Positions 9,367-19,419 of a stretch of 64,000 nt of DNA are shown here, one piece after another. How positions within the stretch are numbered: position 1 is the stretch's first letter; every line of letters begins with the position of its first letter. The position numbers and the translations under genes were made by a program. The DNA is from Pseudoalteromonas arabiensis (GTDB lineage: Bacteria; Pseudomonadota; Gammaproteobacteria; Enterobacterales; Alteromonadaceae). The notes under the pieces were generated by a model. The model did not search any database, was not told the DNA's origin, and saw nothing but the letters and a program-made list of their open reading frames with translations. The stretch lies in assembly GCF_001550155.1 (NCBI RefSeq), contig NZ_LRUF01000019.1, positions 248,001 through 312,000 on the forward strand, given 5' to 3'.

Positions 9367-9393
9367 TTAGCACTCTCGCTTAAAGAGTGCTAA
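9367..9393 (+). promoter_or_regulatory. CIRCE element (HrcA operator) upstream of rpoH
   Basis: TTAGCACTC, nine spacer bases, GAGTGCTAA: an exact match to the canonical CIRCE inverted repeat bound by the heat-shock repressor HrcA. It lies 34 bp before the rpoH start codon and overlaps the predicted transcription start, the usual repressing position. hrcA itself is not in the window. Confidence 0.93.
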
Positions 9394-9427
9394 GATGGTT
9401 TTAAAATGTTTATCACTGAGGTGAAAA

Positions 9428-10291
9428 ATGAGTAAAGATTTATACGCAATGGCACTTACTGTAGGTCAACAAAGCGCAAGTATGGATGGCTATCTTCAAG
9501 CTGTTAGCACCATTCCTATGCTTGATGCTGAGAAAGAAAAACAGTTAGCGACACGTCTTCAGGAAGAAGGTGATCTTGATGCTGCAAAGCAACTCATTAT
9601 GTCACATCTTCGCTTTGTTGCTCACATTGCAAAAAGCTATTCAGGCTATGGTCTACCGCAAGCCGATTTGATTCAAGAAGGTAACATCGGTCTGATGAAA
9701 GCGGTAAAACGTTTCGACCCAAGTGTCGGTGTTCGTTTGGTCTCATTCGCAGTACATTGGATAAAAGCAGAAATTCACGAATACGTATTGAAAAACTGGC
9801 GTATCGTGAAAGTTGCAACGACAAAAGCGCAACGTAAGTTATTCTTCAACCTACGTAAAAACAAAAAACGTTTAGGTTGGTTCAACCAAGCTGAGGTTAG
9901 CACCGTTGCAAACGAGCTGGGTGTTAGCGAAAAAGAAGTACGTGAGATGGAATCACGTATGAGTGGCCAAGATATGGGCTTCGATTTAACGGGCGACGAC
10001 AATGATGACGCACCGACAAGCACATACTCGCCAGTACAGTATTTAACAGATGGCAGTGCTGACCTTGCTGATGATATTGAAGAGCAGCAATGGCAAGAGC
10101 AATCTCATGCACGTTTATTTAGCGCATTAAAAACCCTAGATGAGCGTTCGCAAGATATCGTTAGTGCGCGCTGGTTAGCGGATGATAAAGCAACACTGCA
10201 AGAGCTTGCTGAAAAATACAATGTGTCAGCTGAGCGTGTTCGCCAGCTAGAAAAAACAGCGATGAAAAAGCTGCAATCAGCAATGAGCTAA
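9428..10291 (+). CDS. rpoH: RNA polymerase heat-shock sigma factor RpoH (sigma-32)
   Basis: 287 residues. Region 2 is seen as [20 protein letters not shown] (about 78-97), followed by [19 protein letters not shown]. The diagnostic RpoH box QRKLFFNLR is at 135-143 and is known to take part in RNA polymerase binding and regulated stability. The C-terminal helix-turn-helix is [25 protein letters not shown] ribosome-binding site precedes ATG 9428. The gene follows ftsX as in E. coli, but its upstream region has a CIRCE operator, so HrcA repression may add to or replace the usual translational thermosensing. Confidence 0.97.
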   Translation: MSKDLYAMALTVGQQSASMDGYLQAVSTIPMLDAEKEKQLATRLQEEGDLDAAKQLIMSHLRFVAHIAKSYSGYGLPQADLIQEGNIGLMKAVKRFDPSVGVRLVSFAVHWIKAEIHEYVLKNWRIVKVATTKAQRKLFFNLRKNKKRLGWFNQAEVSTVANELGVSEKEVREMESRMSGQDMGFDLTGDDNDDAPTSTYSPVQYLTDGSADLADDIEEQQWQEQSHARLFSALKTLDERSQDIVSARWLADDKATLQELAEKYNVSAERVRQLEKTAMKKLQSAMS

Positions 10292-10330
10292 TAGCGATCG
10301 CTATAGCAAACCATCTCTAGTAGACTACAG

Positions 10331-10359
10331 AGCCTCGCAAATGCGGGGCTTTTTGTTTT
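10331..10359 (+). terminator. Intrinsic terminator of rpoH
   Basis: AGCCTCGC and GCGGGGCT form an 8-bp stem (one G-U pair) with an AAAT loop, followed by TTTTGTTTT. Confidence 0.85.
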
Positions 10360-10370
10360 AAGGACGCGGT

Positions 10371-11291
10371 ATGTCACAGATTGATTATCAACATGTATTA
10401 GATGAAATAACCAAAGAAGTTCAGCCATTACTGAGCCAAGGTAAGGTTGCTGACTATATTCCTGCGTTAGCAGAGGTTGAGCCAAATCAGTTCGCTATAG
10501 CGATTCATACCGTAGACGGTCAAACTTACTGCGGTGGTGATTGTAGTGCGCGTTTTACTATTCAATCAGTTTCTAAAGTGATGACCCTGACTTTAGCGCT
10601 TCAGCGTTATGGGGATGAATTATGGCAGCGAGTAGGTAAAGAGCCTTCTGGTACAGCGTTTAACTCATTGACCCAACTTGAGTTTGAACATGGCATCCCG
10701 CGTAACCCATTTATTAATGCTGGTGCCATTGTGACATGTGATGCGCTTTACAGTCGACTGTCTGCACCGATGCATTCTATGCTTGAATCATTTCGGCAGT
10801 TATCAGGGAATCCAAGCGTCATAATCGACAAAAAAGTGGCTAACTCTGAATATGAGTTTCGTCATCGCAATGCGGCCATGGCACATTTAATGAAATCATT
10901 TGGTAATTTTAATAACGAAGTAGATGATGTCTTATGGGCTTATTTTAATTTCTGTGCCATCGAATTGAACTGCGTTGAATTAGCAAAAGCTTACAATTAT
11001 CTCGCTAATCAGGGCAAAGATGCCAACGGCAATAAAGTGCTGAGTGCAAGGCAAAATAAACAACTTAACTCGTTACTGTTTACCAGTGGTTTATACGATG
11101 CAGCGGGGGACTTTGGTTACCGTGTCGGTATGCCCGGAAAATCAGGAGTATCTGGAACAATCTTAGCAGTACTACCTAATCAGTTTACGGTTGCGGTATG
11201 GGCACCACGTTTAAATTCATATGGTAACTCAGTGGCTGGGATAGCGGCCCTTGAGCGCTTATCCCAGAAACTGGATATTTCGATTTTTTAG
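10371..11291 (+). CDS. glsA: Glutaminase
   Basis: Hydrolyses glutamine to glutamate and ammonia. 306 residues of the serine-dependent beta-lactamase-like glutaminase family. The catalytic S-x-x-K is seen as SVSK at 66-69, with NPFINAGAI and the late PGKSGVSGTILAVLP block. An AAGGACGCGGT ribosome-binding region precedes ATG 10371, right after the rpoH terminator. It converges on gsk with only 6 bp between the genes and no clear terminator between them. The E. coli paralogues are YbaS and YneH. Confidence 0.95.
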   Translation: MSQIDYQHVLDEITKEVQPLLSQGKVADYIPALAEVEPNQFAIAIHTVDGQTYCGGDCSARFTIQSVSKVMTLTLALQRYGDELWQRVGKEPSGTAFNSLTQLEFEHGIPRNPFINAGAIVTCDALYSRLSAPMHSMLESFRQLSGNPSVIIDKKVANSEYEFRHRNAAMAHLMKSFGNFNNEVDDVLWAYFNFCAIELNCVELAKAYNYLANQGKDANGNKVLSARQNKQLNSLLFTSGLYDAAGDFGYRVGMPGKSGVSGTILAVLPNQFTVAVWAPRLNSYGNSVAGIAALERLSQKLDISIF

Positions 11292-11297
11292 TCGCGA

Positions 11298-12602
11298 TTA
11301 CTGCTCCCAGTATACTTGCTCTAAACAATCTTCACGTTCAGGTAAGCCACGCGATAAACGTGGTGAGTGCTGAACAAGCACTTCATAACTTGCACGGTTA
11401 GCGTATTTACTAATTTGTGCAAGCGATGAGTACGTCATAGCAGGTTGCTGATGCTTCGCTGAGTTTGCCACATTGAGTTTGTGGTAAACGTTTGCTGATA
11501 AATCATGTAATACCGCAGCAAGCGCACAATCACCTGCACCGTTTGTGTTTTTGATGCTATCAGGACCACCCATAAACGGTGCGGTATGGCTATAGGCACG
11601 AATAGGGTTTTGGCAGTCATCTTTGCGCATTGCGCGCGAAAACTCGTAACGGTTAAAATCTGCGATTGCACCTGGTAGAAGCGGGTATTCTGTTTCGCGC
11701 TTGAATGAATCATCTACATAACCGGCCATAAATAAGCCTTTCTCGCCAGCTGTGCATATCACTAAGTCAGTCCAATCAAGGGCTTTATCTGCTGCAAGAA
11801 GCGGATCTTCAAAACCTGTAATGGCGAGACCTTCTTCCTCGTTCATCGCAAGAATATCAACGTGTTCTTTAACAAATTTAGCCCACCAAGTAGGGTCTTG
11901 TTCAATTAAGAACTTAGTGCCGAGTGTTAATACCACGGGGACACCTGCATCATTTGCATACTTAACAGCCTGCATTGTTGCGTCGGTCATGGTTTCATCG
12001 CCTTGTGTACGCATTAAGTAGGCGCTGATCACCAGTGCTGAAGAGTTCTCTATGAGCTCTTTATCGATTGATTCAGGACGAAGGTGGTTCATAAGCCCAG
12101 CACTAATGGCGAAAGTACGTTCACCCGTTTCGTCAATCAAGGTAAAGCAGCGACCGATGGGTCCGTCAACCGGTTGTAAGTAATTAAGATCTACGCGGCT
12201 AGAGGTATTACATAAAAAGCGGTATGCATAACTACCAATTTTGATATTTTCACTCATCACACCAAGTAGTACTGAGCGGTCATCAGCAAGTGTTGAGTAA
12301 TTGTGCATTGTGTTGCCAATAGTGCCACCAGCAAACTCATAATCGACCATATTATTGAGCTTTAGGCGGTCGTATAGGGCATTGGTAATATCGTTATCAA
12401 TGACTTGCGACATACCACGGCGCAATTGAAATTCATCAAGGAAAGCTTGATCAACTTTAGCTTCAATGTCGACCACAATTTGATCGATACCGGTTATATA
12501 ACTACGTTGTAGTCGTTCCGTTGAGTTGAGTTGATTAGTAAGTGGATCTTTAGCTTCCACTGGAAAATAATGTTTATGCCTGCGGCGTCCAGGAAATTTC
12601 AT
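11298..12602 (-). CDS. gsk: Inosine/guanosine kinase
   Basis: Purine nucleoside salvage: phosphorylates guanosine and inosine. 434 residues, exactly the length of E. coli Gsk, and similar throughout (MKFPGRRRHKHYFPVEAKDP at the start; GLPEREDCLEQVYWEQ at the end). PfkB-family features are AGGTIGNTMHNYS near 90-102 and NTNGAGDCALAA near 350-360, which holds the catalytic Asp of the GAGD motif. It stands alone, converging with glsA and diverging from tadA. Confidence 0.95.
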   Translation of the reverse strand: MKFPGRRRHKHYFPVEAKDPLTNQLNSTERLQRSYITGIDQIVVDIEAKVDQAFLDEFQLRRGMSQVIDNDITNALYDRLKLNNMVDYEFAGGTIGNTMHNYSTLADDRSVLLGVMSENIKIGSYAYRFLCNTSSRVDLNYLQPVDGPIGRCFTLIDETGERTFAISAGLMNHLRPESIDKELIENSSALVISAYLMRTQGDETMTDATMQAVKYANDAGVPVVLTLGTKFLIEQDPTWWAKFVKEHVDILAMNEEEGLAITGFEDPLLAADKALDWTDLVICTAGEKGLFMAGYVDDSFKRETEYPLLPGAIADFNRYEFSRAMRKDDCQNPIRAYSHTAPFMGGPDSIKNTNGAGDCALAAVLHDLSANVYHKLNVANSAKHQQPAMTYSSLAQISKYANRASYEVLVQHSPRLSRGLPEREDCLEQVYWEQ

Positions 12603-12830
12603 TTGCTACCCGTGTATTGATATCAATTGCAAATTGTAAATCAACAAATTTACCTAGTTGAATTGCTATTAGCGAAATAAAAAAAGCGCGAGATTATAGC
12701 GCAATATGGGTCCGTTGAGCCATGAAAAAGCCACTAAAATTTGCGTTAATTTTTAAGTGTAGCAGTATTTATTGCCCTTTTTATTGACTAACTAGGTATA
12801 ATTACTCACAGTTTTACAAGTTTTGTGTGA

Positions 12831-13331
<501 letters not shown>

Positions 13332-13505
13332 TTAAACAACCGGCGTTGCTGGGGTTTCTTGTGCTTCCATTAATTGCATGGCAAATAAACGGCGGCGCCA
13401 AATAACTTTTTTGTGTGTGTTACGTAGCATGATGCGACGGCGTGTCGCTGTAGAGTAAATCACATTACGTTTAAATTTATGTGTGGTACGTCTTCTTTTT
13501 AACAT
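13332..13505 (-). CDS. Small basic protein of unknown function
   Basis: 57 residues starting MLKRRRTTHKFKRNVIYS, very rich in Arg and Lys. A strong ribosome-binding site (AGGAG, 5 nt before the ATG at 13505) supports translation from there; the frame is open nine codons upstream but without such a site. Its stop codon abuts the tadA stop codon. The composition recalls small ribosome- or nucleic-acid-binding proteins, but I recognise no family. It lies between tadA and mltF, where E. coli has no comparable gene. Confidence 0.6.
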   Translation of the reverse strand: MLKRRRTTHKFKRNVIYSTATRRRIMLRNTHKKVIWRRRLFAMQLMEAQETPATPVV

Positions 13506-13605
13506 GTGAGCTCCTAAAGTGAGAGAAAGCATGGCATGAATTGGGATATTGTTCTAGAAGATAATGATCATTTGATGACAAGTAAACTGATTTCTGCTGT
13601 ATTGG

Positions 13606-15084
13606 TTAGTTATTGTTTAACTTGTTTTGTTCAGTATTAGCAGCTTGTTGCTCATTGTCAGGTTTGCTCTGCTTGTTGTCATTATCCGGCAAGTTAGGGT
13701 CTTCTTGTTGCGTTATTGCTTCTTCATCACTCGGGTTTGAAATAGCGTCATTTTCATCAAGCCAAACTAAAGCGTCATAGTAACGACGAATGTTATCAAC
13801 GTATTTCACGGCAACATCACCACGTGCATAGCCATATTTAGTTTTACGGTAATAGCGTTTTTTAATTAAAAGCGGTAAACGTTTTTTCACATCAGCCCAT
13901 TTATCCGGGCTTGCACCTTCTTGTTCGGTAATAATACGCGCATCATTTACATGCCCCCAACCTACATTATATGAAGCGAGCGCAAACCATGTACGGTCAG
14001 GTTGTGGGATCCGCTCAGGGATCCAAGAGATTAGCTGGGCTAAATATTCAGCGCCACCTTTGATATTTTGCTCTGGTGCTAAACGGTTGGTTACGCCAAC
14101 TTGTTTGGCAGTGGCTTGAGTTAACATCATGATACCACGGACCCCAGTAGGCGATTTAGCCTTAGGGTTCCACATCGATTCTTGATAGCTCAGTGCAGCA
14201 AGTAAGCGCCAGTCAATATTACCAGCATATTGTTCAAACCAAGGCTGGTACTTTGGTAAGGTTTCTTTAATCGCTTCGATATAGGCAAGGGTATTTACAT
14301 AGTTAAACTGGCGTACATGACCAAAGTACTTTTCTTCAAGTACGTAAAGCTGGTTCGTTTGTTTTATATCGCCAAAAAAAGGCACCATTAAAGCATATAA
14401 AGAGTCATCACCATCTTTTCTTAAAACCCATGCTATTGGATCGTTTCGGGTGACCGAAAAGCCAATGCTTAAATTAGGATGGTAACGGCGAAACAGTGAC
14501 AATGTATGCGAGTCAGCGAGGGTGTAGTCAATCTCACCATCAATCACAGCTTGCAACAACTCTTCTTCATCCATGTCCTCAGTTTCATTCCAGCTCAAAG
14601 TCGGGTGAAGTTGTTTTAATTGCTGTAAAGCAAGTGAGTGACTGCTTTTTGCAAGCACAGTTAAGTTGCCAGTTAAATCGTCGAATTCGCGGGGGCGGAC
14701 ACGGCCTTGTTTGTAAACTAGTTTCTGACTAATTGTGCGATAAGTTGGACCGAAGCGGTAATGCTTAGCGCGAATCGTATTGTACGTAAGCCCTGAAGCT
14801 ATTACGTCTAAGTCGCCATTTTCTAGGCGGGTGAACATATCTGATAAGTTAAAAAAGGGCACCATTTCAAGTTCAACACCGACATAGTCAGCAAACTCTT
14901 GAGCAAGCTCATACTCGAAGCCTTGCACACCTTGTGGCGCTTGATAGTAATTACTCGCGCCGGCTAAAGTACCAACTCTAATTTTATTCTGCGCCTTGAT
15001 ATGAGCTAGTTGCGAAGGCTGTTGTTGCATATCGCATGCACATAACATGAGCACTAAACTAAAAATAGCGAGTAACTTTTGCAT
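13606..15084 (-). CDS. mltF: Membrane-bound lytic murein transglycosylase F
   Basis: Cleaves peptidoglycan glycan strands with formation of 1,6-anhydro-muramyl ends. 492 residues. Residues 1-17 form a lipoprotein-type signal peptide with candidate lipidated Cys17 and Asp18 after it. A solute-binding-like domain (about 30-265) precedes the Slt domain, with catalytic Glu302 in YQESMWNPKAKSPTGVRG and ALASYNVGWGH later. The tail from about 455 is low-complexity, rich in Asn, Gln and Asp. It is divergent from purL, as in E. coli. Confidence 0.95.
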   Translation of the reverse strand: MQKLLAIFSLVLMLCACDMQQQPSQLAHIKAQNKIRVGTLAGASNYYQAPQGVQGFEYELAQEFADYVGVELEMVPFFNLSDMFTRLENGDLDVIASGLTYNTIRAKHYRFGPTYRTISQKLVYKQGRVRPREFDDLTGNLTVLAKSSHSLALQQLKQLHPTLSWNETEDMDEEELLQAVIDGEIDYTLADSHTLSLFRRYHPNLSIGFSVTRNDPIAWVLRKDGDDSLYALMVPFFGDIKQTNQLYVLEEKYFGHVRQFNYVNTLAYIEAIKETLPKYQPWFEQYAGNIDWRLLAALSYQESMWNPKAKSPTGVRGIMMLTQATAKQVGVTNRLAPEQNIKGGAEYLAQLISWIPERIPQPDRTWFALASYNVGWGHVNDARIITEQEGASPDKWADVKKRLPLLIKKRYYRKTKYGYARGDVAVKYVDNIRRYYDALVWLDENDAISNPSDEEAITQQEDPNLPDNDNKQSKPDNEQQAANTEQNKLNNN

Positions 15085-15394
15085 AGATTATAAATGCCCC
15101 TTAAACCATTACCTTACCGTTATAGCAAAACTTCAAAGCTGCGTCACTTGGCGAATAGTTTTATATATCTATTTTAAATTAATAAAGGCATCAAGGTTGC
15201 AAATAGATAAGTCATACAGAACAAGAACCTGCGAAAAAATAACGGGTATTAGGGTGCTCGATTGTTGCAAACGTAAAAGCGGTTATGAAGATTATTTAAA
15301 TAAAAGCGCAATTTTGAGTTAAATCTAGGCGTTATTTGCACTATAATACGCGCCTAAAATATCGTTCAATCCCTAACCCCGGATGAAAATACCT
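15085..15394. other. Intergenic region between mltF and purL
   Basis: 310 bp holding the divergent promoters. The only clear element is a TATAAT at 15342-15347 reading toward purL, flanked by an inverted repeat (TAGGCG at 15326-15331, CGCCTA at 15351-15356). The short reading frame across this region is not convincing as a gene. Confidence 0.6.
15342..15347 (+). promoter_or_regulatory. Candidate -10 box of purL
   Basis: A consensus TATAAT 53 bp before the purL start codon. The best -35 at 17-bp spacing is TTAAAT (15319-15324), which is weak. The dyad TAGGCG/CGCCTA flanks the -10 box and could be an operator. Confidence 0.45.
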
Positions 15395-18300
15395 ATGTTG
15401 ATCCTTCGTGGTGCACCAGCACTTTCCGATTTTAGAGTTCAGAAAATTTTAGCGCGTTGCCAACAGGCACAACTTCCAGTCACTGACGTTTATGCCGAGT
15501 TCATGCATTTTGCTGATCTTACTGCTGAACTTTCAGCCGATGAGCAAACAAAGCTAGAAAAGCTGCTTACTTATGGTCCAACGATTGCCGAGCATACCCC
15601 TGCTGGCACGTTAATTCTTGTAACGCCGCGTCCAGGTACTATCTCGCCTTGGGCATCAAAAGCAACTGACATCGCACATAACTGTGGCTTAAGCCAAGTT
15701 CACCGTGTTGAGCGTGGTATTGCATACTACGTTGAAGGTCAGCTATCAGCTGAACAAACAGCTGAAGTTGCAGCGTTATTACATGACCGTATGACTGAAG
15801 CAACGCACGCGGATATGGCTGACGCAGCTAAATTATTCCGTCACGATGAACCGCGTCCAATGTCATCAGTTGACATTTTAGGTGGTGGCCGTGCAGCACT
15901 TGCTAAAGCAAACGTTGAGCAAGGTTTTGCACTTGCAGATGACGAAATTGATTACTTGGTAGAAAACTTCCAAAAGTTGGGGCGTAACCCGAACGACATC
16001 GAATTATTCATGTTTGCACAAGCAAACTCTGAACATTGTCGTCACAAAATCTTTAACGCTGATTGGACAATTGATGGCATCGAACAGCCAAAATCATTGT
16101 TCAAAATGATCAAAAACACCTACGAGCAAAACCCTGAAAACGTGTTATCTGCCTATAAAGATAACGCAGCGGTAATGAAAGGCTCAGTAGCGGGTCGTTT
16201 CTTCCCGAACAATGAAGGCGAGTACGCATATCATCAAGAAAACATCGAAATCTTGATGAAAGTTGAAACGCACAACCATCCAACAGCGATTGCGCCATTC
16301 TCAGGTGCATCGACTGGTTCGGGTGGTGAAATTCGTGATGAAGGTGCAACTGGCCGTGGTTCTAAACCTAAAGCGGGTTTAGTCGGTTTTACAGTCTCTA
16401 ACTTACGTATTCCTGGTTACGAGCAACCATGGGAAACTGACTTTGGTAAGCCTGGTCGTATCGTTAATGCACTTGATATCATGACTGAAGGTCCACTAGG
16501 CGGTGCGGCATTCAATAACGAATTTGGTCGCCCTAACTTACTTGGTTACTTCCGTACATATGAAGAAAAAGTATCAAGCCATAACGGTATCGAGGTACGT
16601 GGTTACCACAAGCCAATCATGCTTGCTGGTGGTTTAGGTAATATTCGCTCTGAGCATGTTCAAAAAGGTGAAATCCCAGTAGGTGCAAAATTAATTGCAC
16701 TCGGTGGCCCTGCAATGAACATCGGCCTAGGTGGTGGTGCTGCGTCTAGTATGACATCAGGTCAATCAAACGAAGACTTAGACTTTGCATCTGTACAACG
16801 TGAAAACCCAGAAATGGAACGTCGTTGTCAGGAAGTTATCGACAAATGTTGGCAGTTAGGTGATGCAAACCCAATCGCTTTCATCCACGATGTGGGTGCA
16901 GGTGGTCTTTCAAACGCATTCCCTGAGCTTGTCGACGACGGTGGTCGTGGTGGTAAATTCCAACTTCGTGATATTCCTAACGATGAGCCGGGTATGGCAC
17001 CACACGAAATTTGGTGTAACGAATCTCAAGAGCGTTACGTATTAGCGGTTGCGGCAGAAGACTTCGCGCGCTTCGAAGCAATCTGTAAACGTGAGCGTGC
17101 AGAATATGCGGTAATTGGTGAAGCAACAGAAGAGCGTCACTTAACGGTTGAAGATAGCCACTTCGGTAACAGTCCTGTCGATCTTCCGCTTGATGTATTA
17201 CTAGGTAAAGCACCAAAAATGCACCGCGAAGTTGAGTCGAAAAAAGCACAATCGCAACCATTAGACGTTGCTAACATTGATGCTGCAGATGCTGCACAAC
17301 GTTTATTACGCTTACCAACGATTGCTGAGAAAACATTCTTAATCACCATTGGTGACCGTACGGTAACGGGTTTAGTTGCGCGTGACCAAATGGTGGGTCC
17401 TTGGCAGGTACCAGTCGCCAACTGTGCGGTAACAGCCGCTGCGTTTGATACTTACCACGGTGAAGCAATGTCACTCGGTGAGCGTACACCAGCTGCACTT
17501 TTAAACTACGGTGCGTCTGCTCGTTTAGCGGTGGCTGAGTCTCTAACGAACATCGCGTGTGCTAACATCGGTGGCCTTGAAAATATTAAGCTATCTGCAA
17601 ACTGGATGGCTGCAGCAGGTCACCCTGGCGAAGATGCGGGTCTTTACGAGGCTGTTAAAGCGGTGGGTGAAGAGCTTTGTCCTGCACTTGGTTTAACAAT
17701 CCCTGTGGGTAAAGACTCAATGTCGATGAAAACTCAATGGGATGAAGACGGTGAACAAAAATCGGTTACTGCACCATTATCGCTGATCATCACTGCATTT
17801 GGTCGTGTTGAAGATGTTCGTAAAACAGTGACGCCACAACTACGCACTGATAAAGGTAACTCATCGCTATTATTAGTTGATTTAGGTGCGGGTCAAAACC
17901 GACTGGGTGCATCAAGCCTTGCACAGGTTTATAAGCAACTAGGTGATGTGACACCTGATGTTGATAACCCTGCATTATTAAAAGGCTTCTATGAAGCAAT
18001 GCAAGCACTTGTAGCTGATAATAAGTTACTTGCTTACCATGACCGTTCAGACGGTGGCTTATTCACTACGGTTGCTGAAATGGCATTTGCGGGCCACACA
18101 GGTGTCACTGTTGACCTTGCAGGCTTAACAGGTTCAGACATCGAAGCGCTTTATAATGAAGAGTTAGGTGCAGTGATTCAAGTAGCTAATGACGATTTAG
18201 ACGCAGTGAAAGCGGTTCTTGCTGACCACGGTTTAGCTGCTATCAGCCATGAAATTGGTACATTAAACGCTGATGACCGCGTGGTATTTACGCGTGGTGA

Positions 18301-19279
18301 TGATGTAGTACTTAACCACACCCGTACTGAGCTTCGTACTATTTGGGCTGAAACAACTTATCAAATGCAAGCGCGTCGTGACAACCCAGAATGTGCAAAG
18401 CAAGAGTTTGATACTAAGTTTGATGCAAAAGACCCTGGTCTTAACGTAAAACTAAACTTTGACTTAAACGAAGATGTTGCAGCGCCTTACATTGCAACAG
18501 GTGCGAAGCCGAAAATGGCGATTCTTCGTGAGCAAGGTGTTAACTCTCACTTAGAAATGGCGGCGGCATTTAACCGCGCCGGCTTTGCTGCTGTTGACGT
18601 GCACATGAGCGATATTCTTGAAGGTCGTTTAACACTTGAGCAATTTAAAGGCTTAGTGGCATGTGGTGGTTTCTCTTACGGTGACGTATTAGGTGCAGGT
18701 GAAGGCTGGGCTAAGTCAATCTTATTTAATGAGATGGCGCGTGAGCAGTTCCAAAGCTTCTTCCACCGCGAAGATACATTCAGCTTAGGTGTGTGTAATG
18801 GCTGTCAAATGCTTTCAACATTGAAAGAATTGATCCCAGGTACTGAGCACTGGCCACGTTTCGTAACCAATAAGTCAGAGCGTTTTGAAGCTCGCTTTAG
18901 CCTTGTTGAAGTGCAAGAAAACCCATCGGTATTCTTTAATGGTATGGCAGGTTCACGTATGCCTATCGCTGTTTCTCACGGTGAAGGTCATGCTGAGTTT
19001 GCAAACAGCGATGCAATTAAAGCAGCGCTTGAGTCAGGTACTGTGGCAGTAAAATTTGTTGATAACTACGGTAACCCAACAACGCAATACCCTGCTAACC
19101 CGAATGGCTCGCCAGAAGGTATCACGGGTATTACCTCTACTGATGGCCGTGCAACGGTTATGATGCCGCACCCAGAGCGTGTATTCCGTACTGTTGCTAA
19201 CTCATGGCACCCAGATGAGTGGAAAGAGGATAGCCCATGGATGCGCATGTTCCGCAACGCACGTAAAAACGTTGGCTAG
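15395..19279 (+). CDS. purL: Phosphoribosylformylglycinamidine synthase
   Basis: Fourth step of de novo purine synthesis: FGAR plus glutamine and ATP to FGAM. About 1294 residues, the large single-chain form of gammaproteobacteria. The start at 15395 gives [15 protein letters not shown], which lines up with E. coli MMEILRGSPALS; an in-frame ATG at 15383 is the alternative. An N-terminal PurS-like domain is followed by two AIR-synthase-like halves ([19 protein letters not shown] in the first) and a C-terminal glutamine amidotransferase with nucleophile Cys in GVCNGCQML near residue 1135 and the catalytic His in SHGEGHAEF. Confidence 0.97.
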   Translation: MLILRGAPALSDFRVQKILARCQQAQLPVTDVYAEFMHFADLTAELSADEQTKLEKLLTYGPTIAEHTPAGTLILVTPRPGTISPWASKATDIAHNCGLSQVHRVERGIAYYVEGQLSAEQTAEVAALLHDRMTEATHADMADAAKLFRHDEPRPMSSVDILGGGRAALAKANVEQGFALADDEIDYLVENFQKLGRNPNDIELFMFAQANSEHCRHKIFNADWTIDGIEQPKSLFKMIKNTYEQNPENVLSAYKDNAAVMKGSVAGRFFPNNEGEYAYHQENIEILMKVETHNHPTAIAPFSGASTGSGGEIRDEGATGRGSKPKAGLVGFTVSNLRIPGYEQPWETDFGKPGRIVNALDIMTEGPLGGAAFNNEFGRPNLLGYFRTYEEKVSSHNGIEVRGYHKPIMLAGGLGNIRSEHVQKGEIPVGAKLIALGGPAMNIGLGGGAASSMTSGQSNEDLDFASVQRENPEMERRCQEVIDKCWQLGDANPIAFIHDVGAGGLSNAFPELVDDGGRGGKFQLRDIPNDEPGMAPHEIWCNESQERYVLAVAAEDFARFEAICKRERAEYAVIGEATEERHLTVEDSHFGNSPVDLPLDVLLGKAPKMHREVESKKAQSQPLDVANIDAADAAQRLLRLPTIAEKTFLITIGDRTVTGLVARDQMVGPWQVPVANCAVTAAAFDTYHGEAMSLGERTPAALLNYGASARLAVAESLTNIACANIGGLENIKLSANWMAAAGHPGEDAGLYEAVKAVGEELCPALGLTIPVGKDSMSMKTQWDEDGEQKSVTAPLSLIITAFGRVEDVRKTVTPQLRTDKGNSSLLLVDLGAGQNRLGASSLAQVYKQLGDVTPDVDNPALLKGFYEAMQALVADNKLLAYHDRSDGGLFTTVAEMAFAGHTGVTVDLAGLTGSDIEALYNEELGAVIQVANDDLDAVKAVLADHGLAAISHEIGTLNADDRVVFTRGDDVVLNHTRTELRTIWAETTYQMQARRDNPECAKQEFDTKFDAKDPGLNVKLNFDLNEDVAAPYIATGAKPKMAILREQGVNSHLEMAAAFNRAGFAAVDVHMSDILEGRLTLEQFKGLVACGGFSYGDVLGAGEGWAKSILFNEMAREQFQSFFHREDTFSLGVCNGCQMLSTLKELIPGTEHWPRFVTNKSERFEARFSLVEVQENPSVFFNGMAGSRMPIAVSHGEGHAEFANSDAIKAALESGTVAVKFVDNYGNPTTQYPANPNGSPEGITGITSTDGRATVMMPHPERVFRTVANSWHPDEWKEDSPWMRMFRNARKNVG

Positions 19280-19333
19280 AACTTAGTTATGTGCCTAGCT
19301 ATACAAGCTAGGTTCATACAAGCTGTTTAAACT

Positions 19334-19368
19334 AAAAAGGCTGCACTATTATGTGTGGCCTTTTTGTT
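19334..19368 (+). terminator. Intrinsic terminator of purL
   Basis: AAAAAGGC-TGCAC and GTGTG-GCCTTTTT form a 13-bp stem with two G-U pairs and a TATTAT loop, ending in a U-run. It lies about 55 bp after the purL stop codon. A 6-bp CCTAGC/GCTAGG hairpin precedes it. Confidence 0.85.
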
Positions 19369-19419
19369 TATAATAAGTTAGTTGTGACTGAGTATAAGTT
19401 CAAAGGCAAGGAGAGTTTT

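Noticed and set aside
15267..15274. PurR box upstream of purL
   Set aside because: Only the GCAAACGT half fits; the other half (AAAAGC) does not match the PurR consensus.
15047..15322. 91-codon frame between mltF and purL
   Set aside because: Overlaps the mltF start and the divergent promoter region, no ribosome-binding site, composition not protein-like.
19351..19419. Upstream ATG for ydbH
   Set aside because: Lies inside the purL terminator; TTG 19420 with AAGGAG is far better.
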